DNA from: Drosophila persimilis
Lineage: Eukaryota; Arthropoda; Insecta; Diptera; Drosophilidae
Assembly (NCBI RefSeq): GCF_003286085.1
Contig: NW_020825324.1
Span: forward strand, 372,001-436,000
Length of the DNA stretch: 64,000 nt
Direction: 5' to 3'
A model generated the notes under the pieces. The model ran no database searches and was not told the origin of the DNA. It saw nothing but the letters and a program-made list of their open reading frames with translations. The position numbers and the translations under genes are program-made. Of this stretch, positions 36,247-47,219 are shown in pieces (position 1 is the stretch's first letter; each line of letters begins with the position of its first letter).

Positions 36247-36450
36247 TTTGCCGGCAACGAGGACAGTGAGGCAATAAAGCGAGACGCCGCTGCCACGTGC
36301 AGACAGAAGACAGTCGAACCGAAACGAAACGAATCAAAGCTCCGTTCAACCAAAAATCAAAAACAGACACAACCTTCAAATACACAAGAAATACGCACAA
36401 ACAGAAACAAAATAAAAACTCAAAACAAATGCGGAAGCAGCGAGCGAAAA
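36247..36450 (-). promoter_or_regulatory. Candidate untranslated exon with GTGAGT donor
   Basis: Minus-strand reading gives T/G-rich leader-like sequence (TTTCGTTTCGGTTCGACTG region) ending at a good GTGAGTATG donor near 36,246. No ORF is present. It may be a non-coding first exon of the same minus-strand gene. Confidence 0.3.
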
Positions 36451-38001
36451 ACACGAGAAATTAGCATGGAAATTATATGATGGCATGATCTGATAAATAG
36501 GGCTTTCTTTCAGGCATTTTTTTGGTACTTTCAATGATTTGTGGACTTTGGGAGGTCAGGGATCTTCAATTTTCACTCGCCATTTTCAGAGCCGATATCC
36601 AAAACGATTGATGGGATTTTTTTTTACCTGAAGATTTTGACAGAGGTTTTATATTACAGAGAATTTTAGGAAGCCTTTTCAACGACAGAAGAAGTCAAAT
36701 CCGAATCCAATTCGTTTCGTTTTCAAATAAGTCTGAATGCAGAGAAGAAGATTACTGAGGACCAGTCCCATACATGCCTTTCTTTCTATGATGAACGAGA
36801 AACTACCCAAAAGAATTCGTTCCGCAAGTTCCAGATGAGGCTAGAGACAATCACTGTCTTCCTCATTAGTGATATACTAATGCTTCTGGGTACTGTCTCG
36901 GTGGCACTCGTTTGTTTACTTTCGATGTGATCATCGTGGGACTAGATGATCTACCCAGAACGTGAGCAATCTACATGTTTTGAGAACTTAATTTAAATGG
37001 ATTTTGAAGAATTCATAGAATAAACGGCACCTCCGGTTAAAGGTTCTTTAATTTAAAATTTTAAAAATATAATGTAGAATTTGAGGATGTTAGAATCGAA
37101 GAGGAGCCACAAGGAAACAAAATAAAGATTACTTCAGAGGTGGCTTGTTTATCTGAAGATCAGCATCAACCATGATGACACCTCGGAAGCGTTAAAAGAG
37201 GTAGCTTCGAGCAGTAAACACACCCGTAAAAGGTACAAAAAATCAAGCAGAAAACACTCGTAAAATGCAACAATTAAAACAGCAAAAGGCAAGTCAATAA
37301 ACAGGCCTAGAATGGCGCTTGTTTGATAAGAACTTGCCAGCATACCAGCTGAGAGAACTGAGAACTTTTCTTTACTTTTCTTTTCAGATAGTAGTAGGGG
37401 TAATAATGCTTCATCAGATCGCACGGCAGGGGCGCCTATGGTCTTATCTTAGCGGTGGAGAGGAGAGCCATGAAGTGCAAACATCTCTGGAAAAAGAGCG
37501 TAAAACAAGACAAATTATAGCCAGGCCAGAAACAGGTGGGAGCTCGCAGGCAAATCAGCTGCTGCCAAGCGTTTAACAGGTGATGCCGTAGGCAAGCAGT
37601 TGATTTTGCATGTTTCAAGCAGTTCAATCAGCTGACAATCAGTTCTTTCATCTTAAAGGCAGCTCAATCGATTTCAGCACTTCTTACATCCCCCTGCGTT
37701 GTTTTTTAGTGAACTTTTGGCTACCGAATTTCGCATAATTCAACAATTTGTAGTCCAAGTTTGTCCATAATTAAAAAGCAACGCTTGGCGAGTCCCCCCC
37801 GATGTTCATCGACGCGTGCAATCCATTTTTGGTACCAAATCGAGGCAATGAATCACAACGCGAGAGAATCTCGTGGGAAGACAGAGAAAAACCTGATATC
37901 TGAAAGCCAAGGCCCTCTCGGCTGCGGCGGTTCTAACGGGTTTTGAGTGATCGAAACAAGTTCAAGGTTGCTTCAAGCTGCACTGCAGCTCTTTGACTCA
38001 C
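36451..38001. other. Non-coding stretch, probable intron
   Basis: No coding sequence recognised. It follows the exon at 38,002-38,261 downstream on the minus strand. Confidence 0.5.
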
Positions 38002-38419
38002 CTGTTGGCAGCGGCATAGGTGTGGGGGGGCGGCTTTTCAGACGACTCGCTGGCTAGAAGAACCCCGCCGCCGGATGTCTCTGACGTCACGGGCCTGTAG
38101 ATCAACGGCTTGACGTTGCGCTCAAAGTCATCGAGGAAGACCACATCGTGGACGGGTATCAGGCGATGGTCGCCGCTCACATTGAAGTGCAGATCGCGAA
38201 AGGGTCCATTGAAGAGGCAGCGCAGTGGGGAAGTCACCAGAGCAGTGTCCTCCGAAGGCAGCTACAGGACAGGGGGCAAGGATTTACTACATACATTGTA
38301 CATACATACACGGGGGTACGGGGTGTATTACGGGGGTACTACGGGGGTACTACGGGGGTATTCTAGGTTTTCTAAGGGGTAGTGCACACCTTGATTTTCC
38401 CATTGGCTGCAGAGAACAT
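38002..38419 (-). CDS. 5' coding exons of an unidentified gene (partial)
   Basis: Two minus-strand exons. Exon 1 (38,390-38,419) is MFSAANGKIK and ends at a GTGTGC donor. Exon 2 (38,002-38,261) follows a TGTCCTGTAG acceptor, starts with LPSEDTALV and ends at a strong GTGAGTC donor. Together they give 96 residues plus two bases, phase 0 across the first junction. The central part (LFNGPFRDLHFNVSGDHRLI, then PVHDVVFLDDFERNV) has good globular composition; the end is Ser/Pro-rich. The family is not recognised. A GC-rich 5' region lies at 38.5-39.0 kb. The donor phase equals that of the acidic exon at 34.4 kb, so both may splice to one downstream exon as alternative N-termini. Exon 2 is more certain than exon 1. 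Confidence 0.6.
38310..38361. repeat. TACGGGGGTACT repeat inside a short intron
   Basis: About four units of the 12-mer TACGGGGGTACT, each with a run of five G on the plus strand (C on the transcribed-sense strand). It lies within the proposed 128-nt intron (38,262-38,389). Confidence 0.85.
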
Positions 38420-39010
38420 CAGGACACACACACACACACTTTCAAACCACACACAAACAACGAATTACAACAAAAACAAACACGGATCTACTCATAGGTT
38501 TGTGTGTGTGGGTGGGTGGGGAAGGAGAGAACGGATACGTGTTAGGGATTGGATTAACCGTAGAACCCGCTACAGAACGCCAATGTAAATTACAGTAAAC
38601 GAAGAACAAGAGAGCAAGAGAGTGATAGAGAGAGAGAGAGGGTCACGAAAATTTCGACACGCGTGCGTGGAGAGTGGATAGCGGCGCGAGAGACTCTCTT
38701 TTCAATTAACAGTTAACAAAAAAAAAAAAACCACAAAACACAACACTTGCACAATTGGACTACGGCGACAGTGGCGGCTGCGTCTGCGCCTTTACTTTGC
38801 ACCAAACATTTCACTCGTTGCAACAGCAACAACAGTGAGGGACACAAAAAAAAAACCGATCGCGTTTGCTGAAATTATAGATAAACCACGGAATTTCGTC
38901 GTTATTTTGCCGATCGCGTCGTTGGTCTGAGCGGCGTCCGTCGGCGGTCTTCCAATTGGTCCAGTACGATGGAAAAAACAATACAACAAATAAACAGCTG
39001 GAGTTTCGCC
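38420..39010 (-). promoter_or_regulatory. 5' untranslated and promoter region of the 38-kb gene
   Basis: Includes a CA tract, GAGAGA tract (38,629-38,641) and CG-rich sequence around 38,750-38,970 with CGATCG and GCGTCC words. The minus-strand reading resembles a 5'UTR (GTTGTTGCTGTTGC). Transcription start probably lies near 38.9-39.0 kb; the exact site is not resolved. Confidence 0.4.
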
Positions 39011-39439
39011 GATCTGGCAGCGCGAGAACCCATCATAGAGCTGCCAGACTAAAGGAAAAAGATTCTGCCCAGCCATGGTTTGTTCCAATAGGAATTGCCC
39101 GCTACATGAATTCTCCAGTTGGAATTAATGTATCTCCATACAACAGGGAGAATATTTTATTAAATAGTTTTACAATAATTGCAGGCATGCAGAAATCAGT
39201 AAGTCTCTGTTTTAAAGCTATATGTATATTCACAAAAATCAAATCAATTGCATTAATAGGTCAATTAATGTCAATATAGGAAAAACTCATTACTGGAAAA
39301 CAGAATTTCAACATTAATTAGAGCAAATAGGGTATAAAAATGTCCATACTCATAGCTGAAACCAGCCACATTGAAGCTAGCATTTCAAACACACCTACGT
39401 TTAAGCTTTGACCTTTTTTGTTTAAACCATGTTTTATAA

Positions 39440-40915
39440 ACAACCCAATAAATAAGAGTCCTTAAATTCTGCTAATCTTGTAGAAAATAGATTCATCAAT
39501 TGGGTAAAACAATGCTTTCAGGGCTAAGAGCCCTAGCTAACTAGTAATTTTAAGCCGAATCTCAAAATCGAGGAATATGATTTCCGATCATGTACAGAAA
39601 ACGATTAGCCTATTGTCTACCAGTGGGCATTAAAATACACTCCACGAAATTTTTGAAACTTAAAGAAGTTTAGCGCAATTCAGGTGATAGATATCGTGGT
39701 TTATTTTTATAAGTTTAGTGGAAGAATGGGATGGATTTACAAGAATTTATAAACCGTGTATTTTTCCGCGGCCTCACTCATGTTTTTTTAAGTATTTAAA
39801 AAGAAGGGGGCTAAAAGGGCTAAGTTCGTTTTTTTCATCGGTATATTTTGAAAATGAGCAGGTATATTTCGGTATATTTCTGAGTGTCGAAGACAAAATC
39901 GGCTTTTCGTCTTCATGGTATATTCGGCAAGTGGGGTGGATTTCACCTTGCATACATTGCATTTAATGGTTCGTGTTGCCCATTATCCATACCCTCTTTT
40001 TCCTTCCATTAGTGGCAGGGTGACCGTATCTGGTATTTATTACTTTTCGGTATTTTTTAGATCAAAATTGTACCGACGGTATATTTACGGTAATTAGGTA
40101 TATAATGGTACATTTTTTCAATTTCATCAATCTATCAAATTTAATTTTCAACGGTATATAGAAATCCAATAAAAGCAATTATTTAAAGTAAGCCAGTCAA
40201 GTAGAAAATTGATTCATTAATCGTATAAAATTATGTGGGCAAAGCTAAGAGATCTATATAGCTAGTAATATTTGCTGGAATATCAAATCCCAAGAATTCT
40301 AACACTAAGGAACCCCCTAGGTAAAAGGATATAATAGAATTGAGAAAATGTTTGTCAGCCCTGGCTCCGTAGGTATCAGGATCGAGATAAATATATACAA
40401 AATACTTATAATATACATGAATACGTCTAAAACATATCAATTTAGAAAAGGTCTTTATAAATTACGTTTTATCTTCATATAAAATTAACGAAATAGGGTA
40501 TACAAAGGCCTATGCGCAACTGTTTTTTTTGTTGAACTATTTTGTTTAACCCTTGTTGTAGTCGAAATACAATAAAAGCATGGACTAAAAACTAACCAAT
40601 TTTGTAGAAAACTTATTCATCAATGGCCTAAAATTATGTCGGCATTGTTTTAGTCAGCCAGAATTATTCAACGGAATATAAAAAATGAACAATATCAACG
40701 ACTATCCTCTTTCGTTTTTTTGTGTGACCTATTTCACTAAATCCTTTTTTTGCGTGAACTATTTTTTGACTAGATCCTATAAAAGCAAGTATTTAGAGTA
40801 AGCCAGTCAAGTAGAAAATTTATTCATTAATCGGATGAAATTATGTCGGCATGGTTAAATGTTCTATATAGCTATTAATATTCCCCGGATAATAAAAATG
40901 AGGAATATGTAAAAT
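39440..40915. repeat. Four degenerate copies of a ~150-bp repeat
   Basis: Related copies begin near 39,447, 40,165, 40,566 and 40,775. The best pair, 40,165-40,290 and 40,775-40,900, shares ATAAAAGCAAGTATTTA, GTAAGCCAGTCAAGTAGAAA, ATTCATTAATCG, AATTATGT and TATATAGCTA. Between the copies lie clusters of GGTATATTT. It is probably remnants of an old dispersed element; no transposase ORF or terminal inverted repeats were recognised. Confidence 0.7.
39840..40100. promoter_or_regulatory. Cluster of core-promoter motif 6 (GGTATATTT) with a motif 1-like site
   Basis: GGTATATTT or close variants occur at about 39,840, 39,860, 39,870, 40,048 and 40,076. GGCAGGGTGACCGTAT near 40,014 resembles the complement of Ohler motif 1 (YGGTCACACTR). 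Motif 1 and motif 6 together mark TATA-less housekeeping promoters bound by M1BP. No gene clearly starts here, so it may be a repeat-borne or cryptic promoter. Confidence 0.5.
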
Positions 40916-40929
40916 AGATCTTGAATACG

Positions 40930-41128
40930 TCAGTATATTTACGGTATATTTCAAATGAGACGGTATGTTTCGGTATATTTCTGACGGTCGGGTATATTTT
41001 ATCGATAAGTCCGCTGCTTAGTAGCAAATGTGACCAAAAAAATAAAATAAAAAAAACCAAGCGTGAACGCGAAAATTTACGTCGAAAAGCCGGCATAAAT
41101 CATTTTAAGTACTGTCAAAAAATACAAG
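40930..41128 (+). promoter_or_regulatory. e(r): e(r) core promoter and first untranslated exon
   Basis: A tight cluster of motif 6 sites (GTATATTT at about 40,932, 40,943, 40,972 and 40,992) is followed by a DRE (TATCGATA, 41,000-41,007) and a motif 1-like complement (AATGTGACCAA near 41,027). A leader ends at a CAAG|GTAAGG donor near 41,128. This is a typical fly housekeeping promoter, about 0.9 kb upstream of the e(r) start codon. An alternative leader exon ends at a GTAAGT donor at 41,861. Confidence 0.7.
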
Positions 41129-41921
41129 GTAAGGAAACAATAAAATTTAATTAAATTGTAAATTTAACAAAAAATAGCGAAGAAACAACAAATTGTTGGG
41201 CGCTGTACAGACGATCTGCCTGTGTGTGCTTGTTTGTGTGGTATGTGTGCGTTTTCTTGTGAAGCGGCAAAAATAGTTTTCGAAGTTCTTTACAAAAATA
41301 ACTATAATTTAAACAAATGCACAGCATTTGGCTAATGAAAGGCCCAATTCAGTGGGGCAGATATTTTTTTCTAATGAAAAATGAAAAATGTGAAAAAATC
41401 CGCTAAAAGCAAAACATTTCCGCGCATATATTGTGTGCATGCATACGCGCGTGTGTTTGTGTGTGCGATAGAGGAACCAAAAGATTTTTGTACGAGGTAT
41501 CCATTCGCATAGGGTTGCTTGTTTTGTGGACACTGCCGGAAAGAGAAAGTGCCATAAAACAATTATATTCTCGTTCCACAGCGTGGGGATACCTTTGCCG
41601 TGCACAAAATGTACTTGTTAAATGAAAAATTTGTTCGTTTCCTGCCCATTGCCATGCAATATGTACCGTCAAGGGTATTCCAGGTTCGGCACCCGATCGG
41701 AACCCTTTATTTTGACCATTATTAATGAATATTTTGTGGGTTAACGCATTGCAGCATCGGCCAGAAGCCTCATTCCTTGGTAAATCAACGTAACAGCAGC
41801 AAGCCGTAGGCGTGGGCACAGTCTCGGAATCAATTCGAAAACAGGGGAAAAACAAAAAAGGTAAGTGGGAGTACCGCGCCTCAGATGTCATTACTAATTG
41901 AAATCATTCCAGACTTTAAAG

Positions 41922-42236
41922 ATGTCGCACACCATACTGCTGGTGCAGCCTGGGGCACGCCCGGAGACCCGTACCTACTGCGATTATGAGAGCGTCAACG
42001 AGTGCATGGAAGGTGTGTGCAAGATCTACGAGGAGCATCTGAAGCGCCGCAATCCGAACACACCGACTATCACCTACGACATTAGCCAGCTGTTCGACTT
42101 CATCGACACGCTGATGGACATTAGCTGCATGGTGTACCAGAAGAGCACCAATACTTATGCCCCCTACAACAAGGAGTGGATCAAGGAGAAGATCTACGTG
42201 CTGCTCCGTCAGGCGGCATTCAGTCCGAATGCCTAA
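41922..42236 (+). CDS. e(r): Enhancer of rudimentary
   Basis: Encodes the 104-residue ERH-family protein, the exact family length. The start is the ATG at 41,922 ([11 protein letters not shown]), just after a CATTCCAG acceptor at about 41,912; the upstream open frame is intron. Visible features include the conserved [20 protein letters not shown] stretch and a C-terminal helix with KIYVLLRQ. Thr18 and Ser24, reported casein kinase II sites in the fly protein, are present. ERH is a small nuclear dimer that scaffolds RNA-processing complexes, and in flies it enhances the rudimentary (pyrimidine synthesis) wing phenotype. The coding part is one exon with 5' untranslated exons upstream. An ATTAAA signal at 42,415-42,420 could direct polyadenylation. 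The identification is firm. Confidence 0.97.
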   Translation: MSHTILLVQPGARPETRTYCDYESVNECMEGVCKIYEEHLKRRNPNTPTITYDISQLFDFIDTLMDISCMVYQKSTNTYAPYNKEWIKEKIYVLLRQAAFSPNA

Positions 42237-45200
42237 AGCGCATCCACACGGGCGATTGGGTGGGAAACGGGGTAATAATCCAACCAAAAAACACGAAATA
42301 CCAACGCGAGGGAAACAATAGCCCAAAAAGGAGATACAGATACACAGACGGTCAATAACAATAACCCCCAAAAGAAGATGCAGATACAAAAAATACAACC
42401 CCAAAAAAACACTCATTAAACACAGTACTTTAAAAAAATATTTTGTTTTGGGGATCTGCATGGGGACGCCTCATGCAACACGCACATTATCGTGTCGTGA
42501 TCCTGAGAAAGGACTTTGATCATAAAACAAAAAATTTATATTATAGAGATATATATATAATTTCCTTCTATCTCCTAAGATTTACAACACAAAAACATCG
42601 AGAGGAAAAAAGAATACACTCGACACAAAAAAAAGAAAACCAACAAACTGTGCTCCCGCATCCCAAAATGGGGAAACTAGAGAGAATTGTAAAGCTTAGA
42701 AATTGAATCCTTACTTTACAACAACTAATATAATGTATATACTATACACATAACTGAACGGCATTTGTGTAATGATTTATTGGGTGGCCAAATATATATA
42801 GATACGTATTCCTATGGTTTATGCATCGATATATGTTTTCCCCATCGATTATATTTGGCTACATGATATGGAAAGGCTTATAAAAGTGATTTAGGGACGG
42901 TTATACAGGAATGTATAAAGAAGAATGACTTTTAAAATGGATTATATCATAGGAATAAGATGTAGATCGGTTTTTCCATAGATTTCGATTGATTTTAAGG
43001 GAGTATATCATGCGAAATGGGATTAGAGGGGGTTTCCTACAGATTTTGATGGATAATACGGGACTATATCACGGAGCAAGGCGTATAAAAGCGATTTCCA
43101 TTAGAATTCCTTGGATTTTAATGGAGTTTATAATATTGAGAGGGTTTTAAGAAGCATATAGAGTGGCCTCCATCAAAATCTATTAGTTTTAGTGCAGCAA
43201 TCTTCCTAAAATTAGGGAATATAATATAAAAAGTTTAAAAAAAGCAAGCGATATTACTTTTTCCATGGATTCTAAGTTAATTTAGTGGGGTTTGCCATAG
43301 ATTTGAATGGATGATATGGAAATATATAATGTGAAAAGTTGTAAGGAACTCCAATTTTCATTGAAATTTCGCTATATCATGGGAGCGAGATGCAGAAAAC
43401 ACAATCAAACCAACCGAGGGGCCCTGCCGCATGGCGCGTTACACTTATAAACGTAATTTCCCATGGGTATTTCAGTGAAAATTTTCTACCACAAGGACAA
43501 GCATTCCTATAGTGCTCAATTCTTCTTTTTTTTGATGGTTTCTAAGTGCATTAGAAATTATAAAAAATTTACCTGTGCCATCTGAAAGAGGTATTGATAC
43601 ATGGATCATTTTGGTATTCCCTTTTACCCCAAGAGTTTTTCCAATACAAAAATGCCTACTACTAAATTTAAGTTCTTAATAAACCTAAAACCAAGCTTCA
43701 TAGCTCCTTTAAAACACTTTCGATAGTTTTAATCATAAATTCTTTAAAAAAAAAGAAGGAAAAACTCTACTTTTAAATGGTTTTCCTCTTAAATATAGTA
43801 AACAAAAATGCAATCTATAATAATATTCGTGGAATATCTCAAGCAGAAATCTTAAATTATATTTCTAAGCCCCTCCTGTCTACTGTCTCTAATCACATAT
43901 CATTTCCTTCACGATTTTCCATGGCTCCATAAAGTTATAGCCTTTCAGCTTTTAACGGGGCAGGAATAGGGGGTAAGCGCTCAATCGATTGCGACCAAAC
44001 AGAACCTTTGGTCATTCCATTGCGCGATGACATACGCGACCTTGGGGTCTGGGTCTGGGTCTGGCTCTGATCGAGACGTCTATGGGTATGGAACGGCTCT
44101 GCGGCTGGCGACGGCTGTGTCGCTGCATTGAACTTGGCATGCGATATTTAATTAGCCAACAAGCCAGCACTTCAGCATTTTGTTTAATATGTAACAACAA
44201 CAAGCCAGAAGCGAGTTATTAAAAATAGTTCGAGTCTCGACTAGGCAGATGCCAACTAATTAAAGACTATACAGTACAATTTCTTTAAAGTTTCCGCAAA
44301 ATATTGAAAAGAATTATCATTTTATAGTGGAATGTCACTTTTTAGAGGGCTTAGATCATTTATAAATATAAAATAGAGAATTTACGAGAGAAATCAAATC
44401 AATATTTGAAGAATTATAAAATTACCAAAGCATCATTTTTCGAACAAGACAACGAGAGCATAGAAAAGGGTAGATCAATGCCAAAATTTCTCTTCTATCA
44501 AGATTTATATCTTTAAAACCCATGAACATTTCAATGTACATATAATATATATTTATACAAGTTTTTAGATCCACCGAAAAAAGTTCCATTACGAAAGAAA
44601 CGTTTAAAATTATAAAATATGCTTGAAATAGTCTCAAAAGAAAGTTTAAAACCATCAAAATGCAACGTTTCCAGCAGAATGAAAGATCTAAATATCATAG
44701 AAATGGCTTTAATTTCTCCCCTTGCATAGCTAGTTCTTTTCTAGACAAAAGAAACTTTCGAATTCGATTGCTATACACTTTTTTGGCCCTGCTGTACTAT
44801 CTCCTCTTCCACTGCCAGCCGAATATACGCCTAATCTAACCCGCCAACAGGGTATGGGTATGGCAAAAACTAAAACTCTAGCAAAAATAATTGTAGTTTT
44901 TTTGATTATTTATAAAACTGGTTCCCGGGGCTCTTTCCCTCTCTCTCTCTTTATGTCGTATCACCGTGTCGCCTTCACGCACATTTCAATGTCATTTTCG
45001 GGTCAGAAAGAGAGGGAGAGAGAGAGAGCATACACTGCACAATGTGCAGTGCACATGTATGGCCCTCTCGCTCTGATTCGGAGACACAAAATTTGTTTGA
45101 ATTTTTGCAATTATTTAAATACTATTCTTAAGCGGCATTACAGTTTCTTTTCTTTTTAATTAGCTATAAACATTAAACGTAAAGTCCTAAGGGGAGGGTG

Positions 45201-45240
45201 TGTGTTTGGGTGTGTTTCTGTGGGCTCTTCCAGTACCTGG
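42237..45240. other. Intergenic region between convergent e(r) and MAK16
   Basis: 3 kb between the two stop codons with no supported gene. The left end holds e(r) 3'UTR. From about 42,930 to 43,400 there is a degenerate repeat with TATATCATrGGAGCAAGATG-like cores near 42,945, 43,005, 43,065 and 43,372. The rest is AT-rich, apart from a GC-richer patch at 44.0-44.15 kb. No RNA gene recognised. Confidence 0.55.
42930..43400. repeat. Degenerate ~60-bp repeat with TATATCAT cores
   Basis: Four related cores (TTATATCATAGG, GTATATCATGCG, CTATATCACGG, CTATATCATGGG) recur. The first three are 60 bp apart and are flanked by TTCCATAGATTTyGATTGAT-like sequence. The fourth is separated by a more diverged stretch. 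Confidence 0.55.
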
Positions 45241-46687
45241 CTAATAGCGCACTTTCTCCCTCTCCGCCCCAGTCTCAACCTCATACTCGTACTCCAGTTC
45301 CAATTTGGGTTTGGCGCGACGCCGTTTCGTTGATGATGGAGCAGCAGCAGCATCAGCCGTATCCGAAGCTTTCTTAGACTTTGTTTTCTTGGCTGGCACT
45401 TTGATGTCCTGTGATTGAAAATATTAGCAAGAGATTCGATTCCCAGGAAGCGATTCTATTTGTTTTCGGCAATTTGTTGGGCTACGGACAGAGCGCGCAC
45501 TCGCGCCATTCGTCAACGAATGGAAAAAACATTCTAAACAGAAGCGTTCTACGGCGCACAACTGCAGTCGTTGCACAGAGCTTGGCTCGGCCGGAACTCG
45601 TTTCTCATTTCTAATTATGGTAATTTTGTTTTGTGTGCAAATAAAGCCACAAAATAATACCAATTGTTGCTCGCAATGGAAGCCGCAATTGCCGAAAACA
45701 AATGTGAAGATATAAACGCCTATAGCTACCTCAATATCATCAGCATCTGCATCATCATCGTCGTCGTCGTCGGAATGGCCAAAATCGCTGTCCATTTCCA
45801 CCTCTTCGCGCTGGCCCGATTCGCTCTGGGAATCGTCGTCATCCTCTTCATTGTCTGTTTCGGCCTCAACAAACTCCTCGCTAAGCAGATCCCTGTGCAG
45901 TTCGGCAGCTTCCTCGTCCACATCCATTTCACGCTCCACCTCCAGCTCTTCTTCCTCGTCCTCTTCCTCGTCTTGTTCGTCCTCAATGCGCTCCGCCTCG
46001 AGGGCCTTGTTGAAGGCAGTCTGTGAGAAGTTATAGATGTCGCGGTAGGTGCCATGCTTGAGACGATCGAGCAGAGCCTTCTCGATATGATTGTCGATCT
46101 TGGCCGCCACCAGGGCCTTCTCCTCGCGACGTGTCTCACGGCGCTCGATCTTGGTGGAGAGCGGCACGATGAGCTTCTGGCGGCGCAACTTCAGCTGTCG
46201 CATACGCATCAGGTACTGAGTGATCTTGAGGAAACGCTGCTTGTTCTTGGATATGATGTACTTGGGCCAGAAGACCAGGTTCTCGTTGATCTGTTCGATG
46301 GCCTTGTTGAAGTTGCGCGACAACTTGATGCGCTCCCACAGCTTGGCGGGCATGTGCGCCCGCTCCGCCGTCTTCATGAACAGATAGATGATGCCGTTCT
46401 CCTCGCGGACGGTGGCGTACTGGGAGTTGGCCAGCGGACAGGTCCGTCGCGTGCACAGACCCGTCAGATTATACTCATGGCGACAGAAGGTACGTGTGTC
46501 GGTTCTGCGTAGGATGATTAATTCATTAATATATTTCTGTCTGCGCTGTTGGGTCATGCAACACTTACTTGACTTTGTGCGAGCAGAAGGACTTGTTGAT
46601 AATGCTCCAAACAACCTGTAATATAAGCAGTCAAATTATTACATGCCCTAGGTATACCATATCTGTACTCACATCGTCGTGCTGCAT
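45241..46687 (-). CDS. Mak16: MAK16 ribosome-biogenesis protein
   Basis: Four coding exons: 46,673-46,687; 46,569-46,615; 45,730-46,504; 45,241-45,408. Donors are GTGAGT, GTAAGT and a weaker GTAGCT; all acceptors are CAG. Total 334 residues. The N-terminal Mak16 domain has the four cysteines expected to bind zinc (C16, C28, C38, C43, the last two in [18 protein letters not shown]). This is followed by the conserved [11 protein letters not shown] and ITQYLMRMR segments, [20 protein letters not shown], a long Asp/Glu-rich region, and a basic tail ([15 protein letters not shown]) ending in [13 protein letters not shown]16 is a nucleolar factor of early 60S pre-ribosomes, acting with RPF1. It diverges from the TMEM201-like gene across 532 bp. 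The family is certain; exon 3's donor is the weakest element. The symbol is the family name, as the fly locus name was not verifiable. Confidence 0.95.
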
Positions 46688-47219
46688 GGTGAGGGCAGGT
46701 CTTTAGGCTTTACTTTGGCTAAAACGCGGTCAAAATTGCAAATTTTAACTTGAAACACGTGCAATGCGCCGATTAAAAAGAAAACACACAGTGATGGCCT
46801 GCTACCGATAAGTTGTTGTATCGATAAATGCATAATATCGACTGTCATATTGCGATATTATTGCAATAAATGTTTTGTTGGGAATTTGCACGTGTTTTTT
46901 TTTCTGTTTTGAAATAACGATTTAATTTTACGGCTGACCATCCCACGCAAATAGCGCAAATAGTTATCGACTAACTTACAATGTGACCATCTGACGTCAT
47001 CCGATAGTCAGAATGCCCACCAGTTTAACCACCACAATGCGCTGGATTTCTGCAACTATCGATTACCGCATTGGCAAAAGTGAGGTTATGGTACTCCGCG
47101 CGCGAAAAACAGTGAGTCGATAATCCGGCGTCATTTAACTATAGCTAAAATATAGTCAATTTAGTTAATTACTAGTCAAAAGTAAGCAACGACAAAGAGG
47201 GAAGAAGGTGTCCAGAAAG
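46688..47219. promoter_or_regulatory. Divergent promoter of MAK16 and the TMEM201-like gene
   Basis: 532 bp between the two start codons. It contains a DRE (TATCGATA at 46,819-46,826), further ATCGA words near 46,838, 46,968 and 47,058, and ATGTGACCATC near 46,981, the complement of a motif 1-like GATGGTCACAT. This arrangement is typical of divergent TATA-less housekeeping promoters recognised by DREF/BEAF-32 and M1BP. Confidence 0.7.

Noticed and set aside
41916..42461. 181-codon minus-strand ORF over e(r)
   Set aside because: Shadow of the highly conserved e(r) coding exon.
45664..46512. Antisense ORFs of 120 and 152 codons over MAK16
   Set aside because: They are reverse-strand shadows of the firmly identified MAK16 exon 3.
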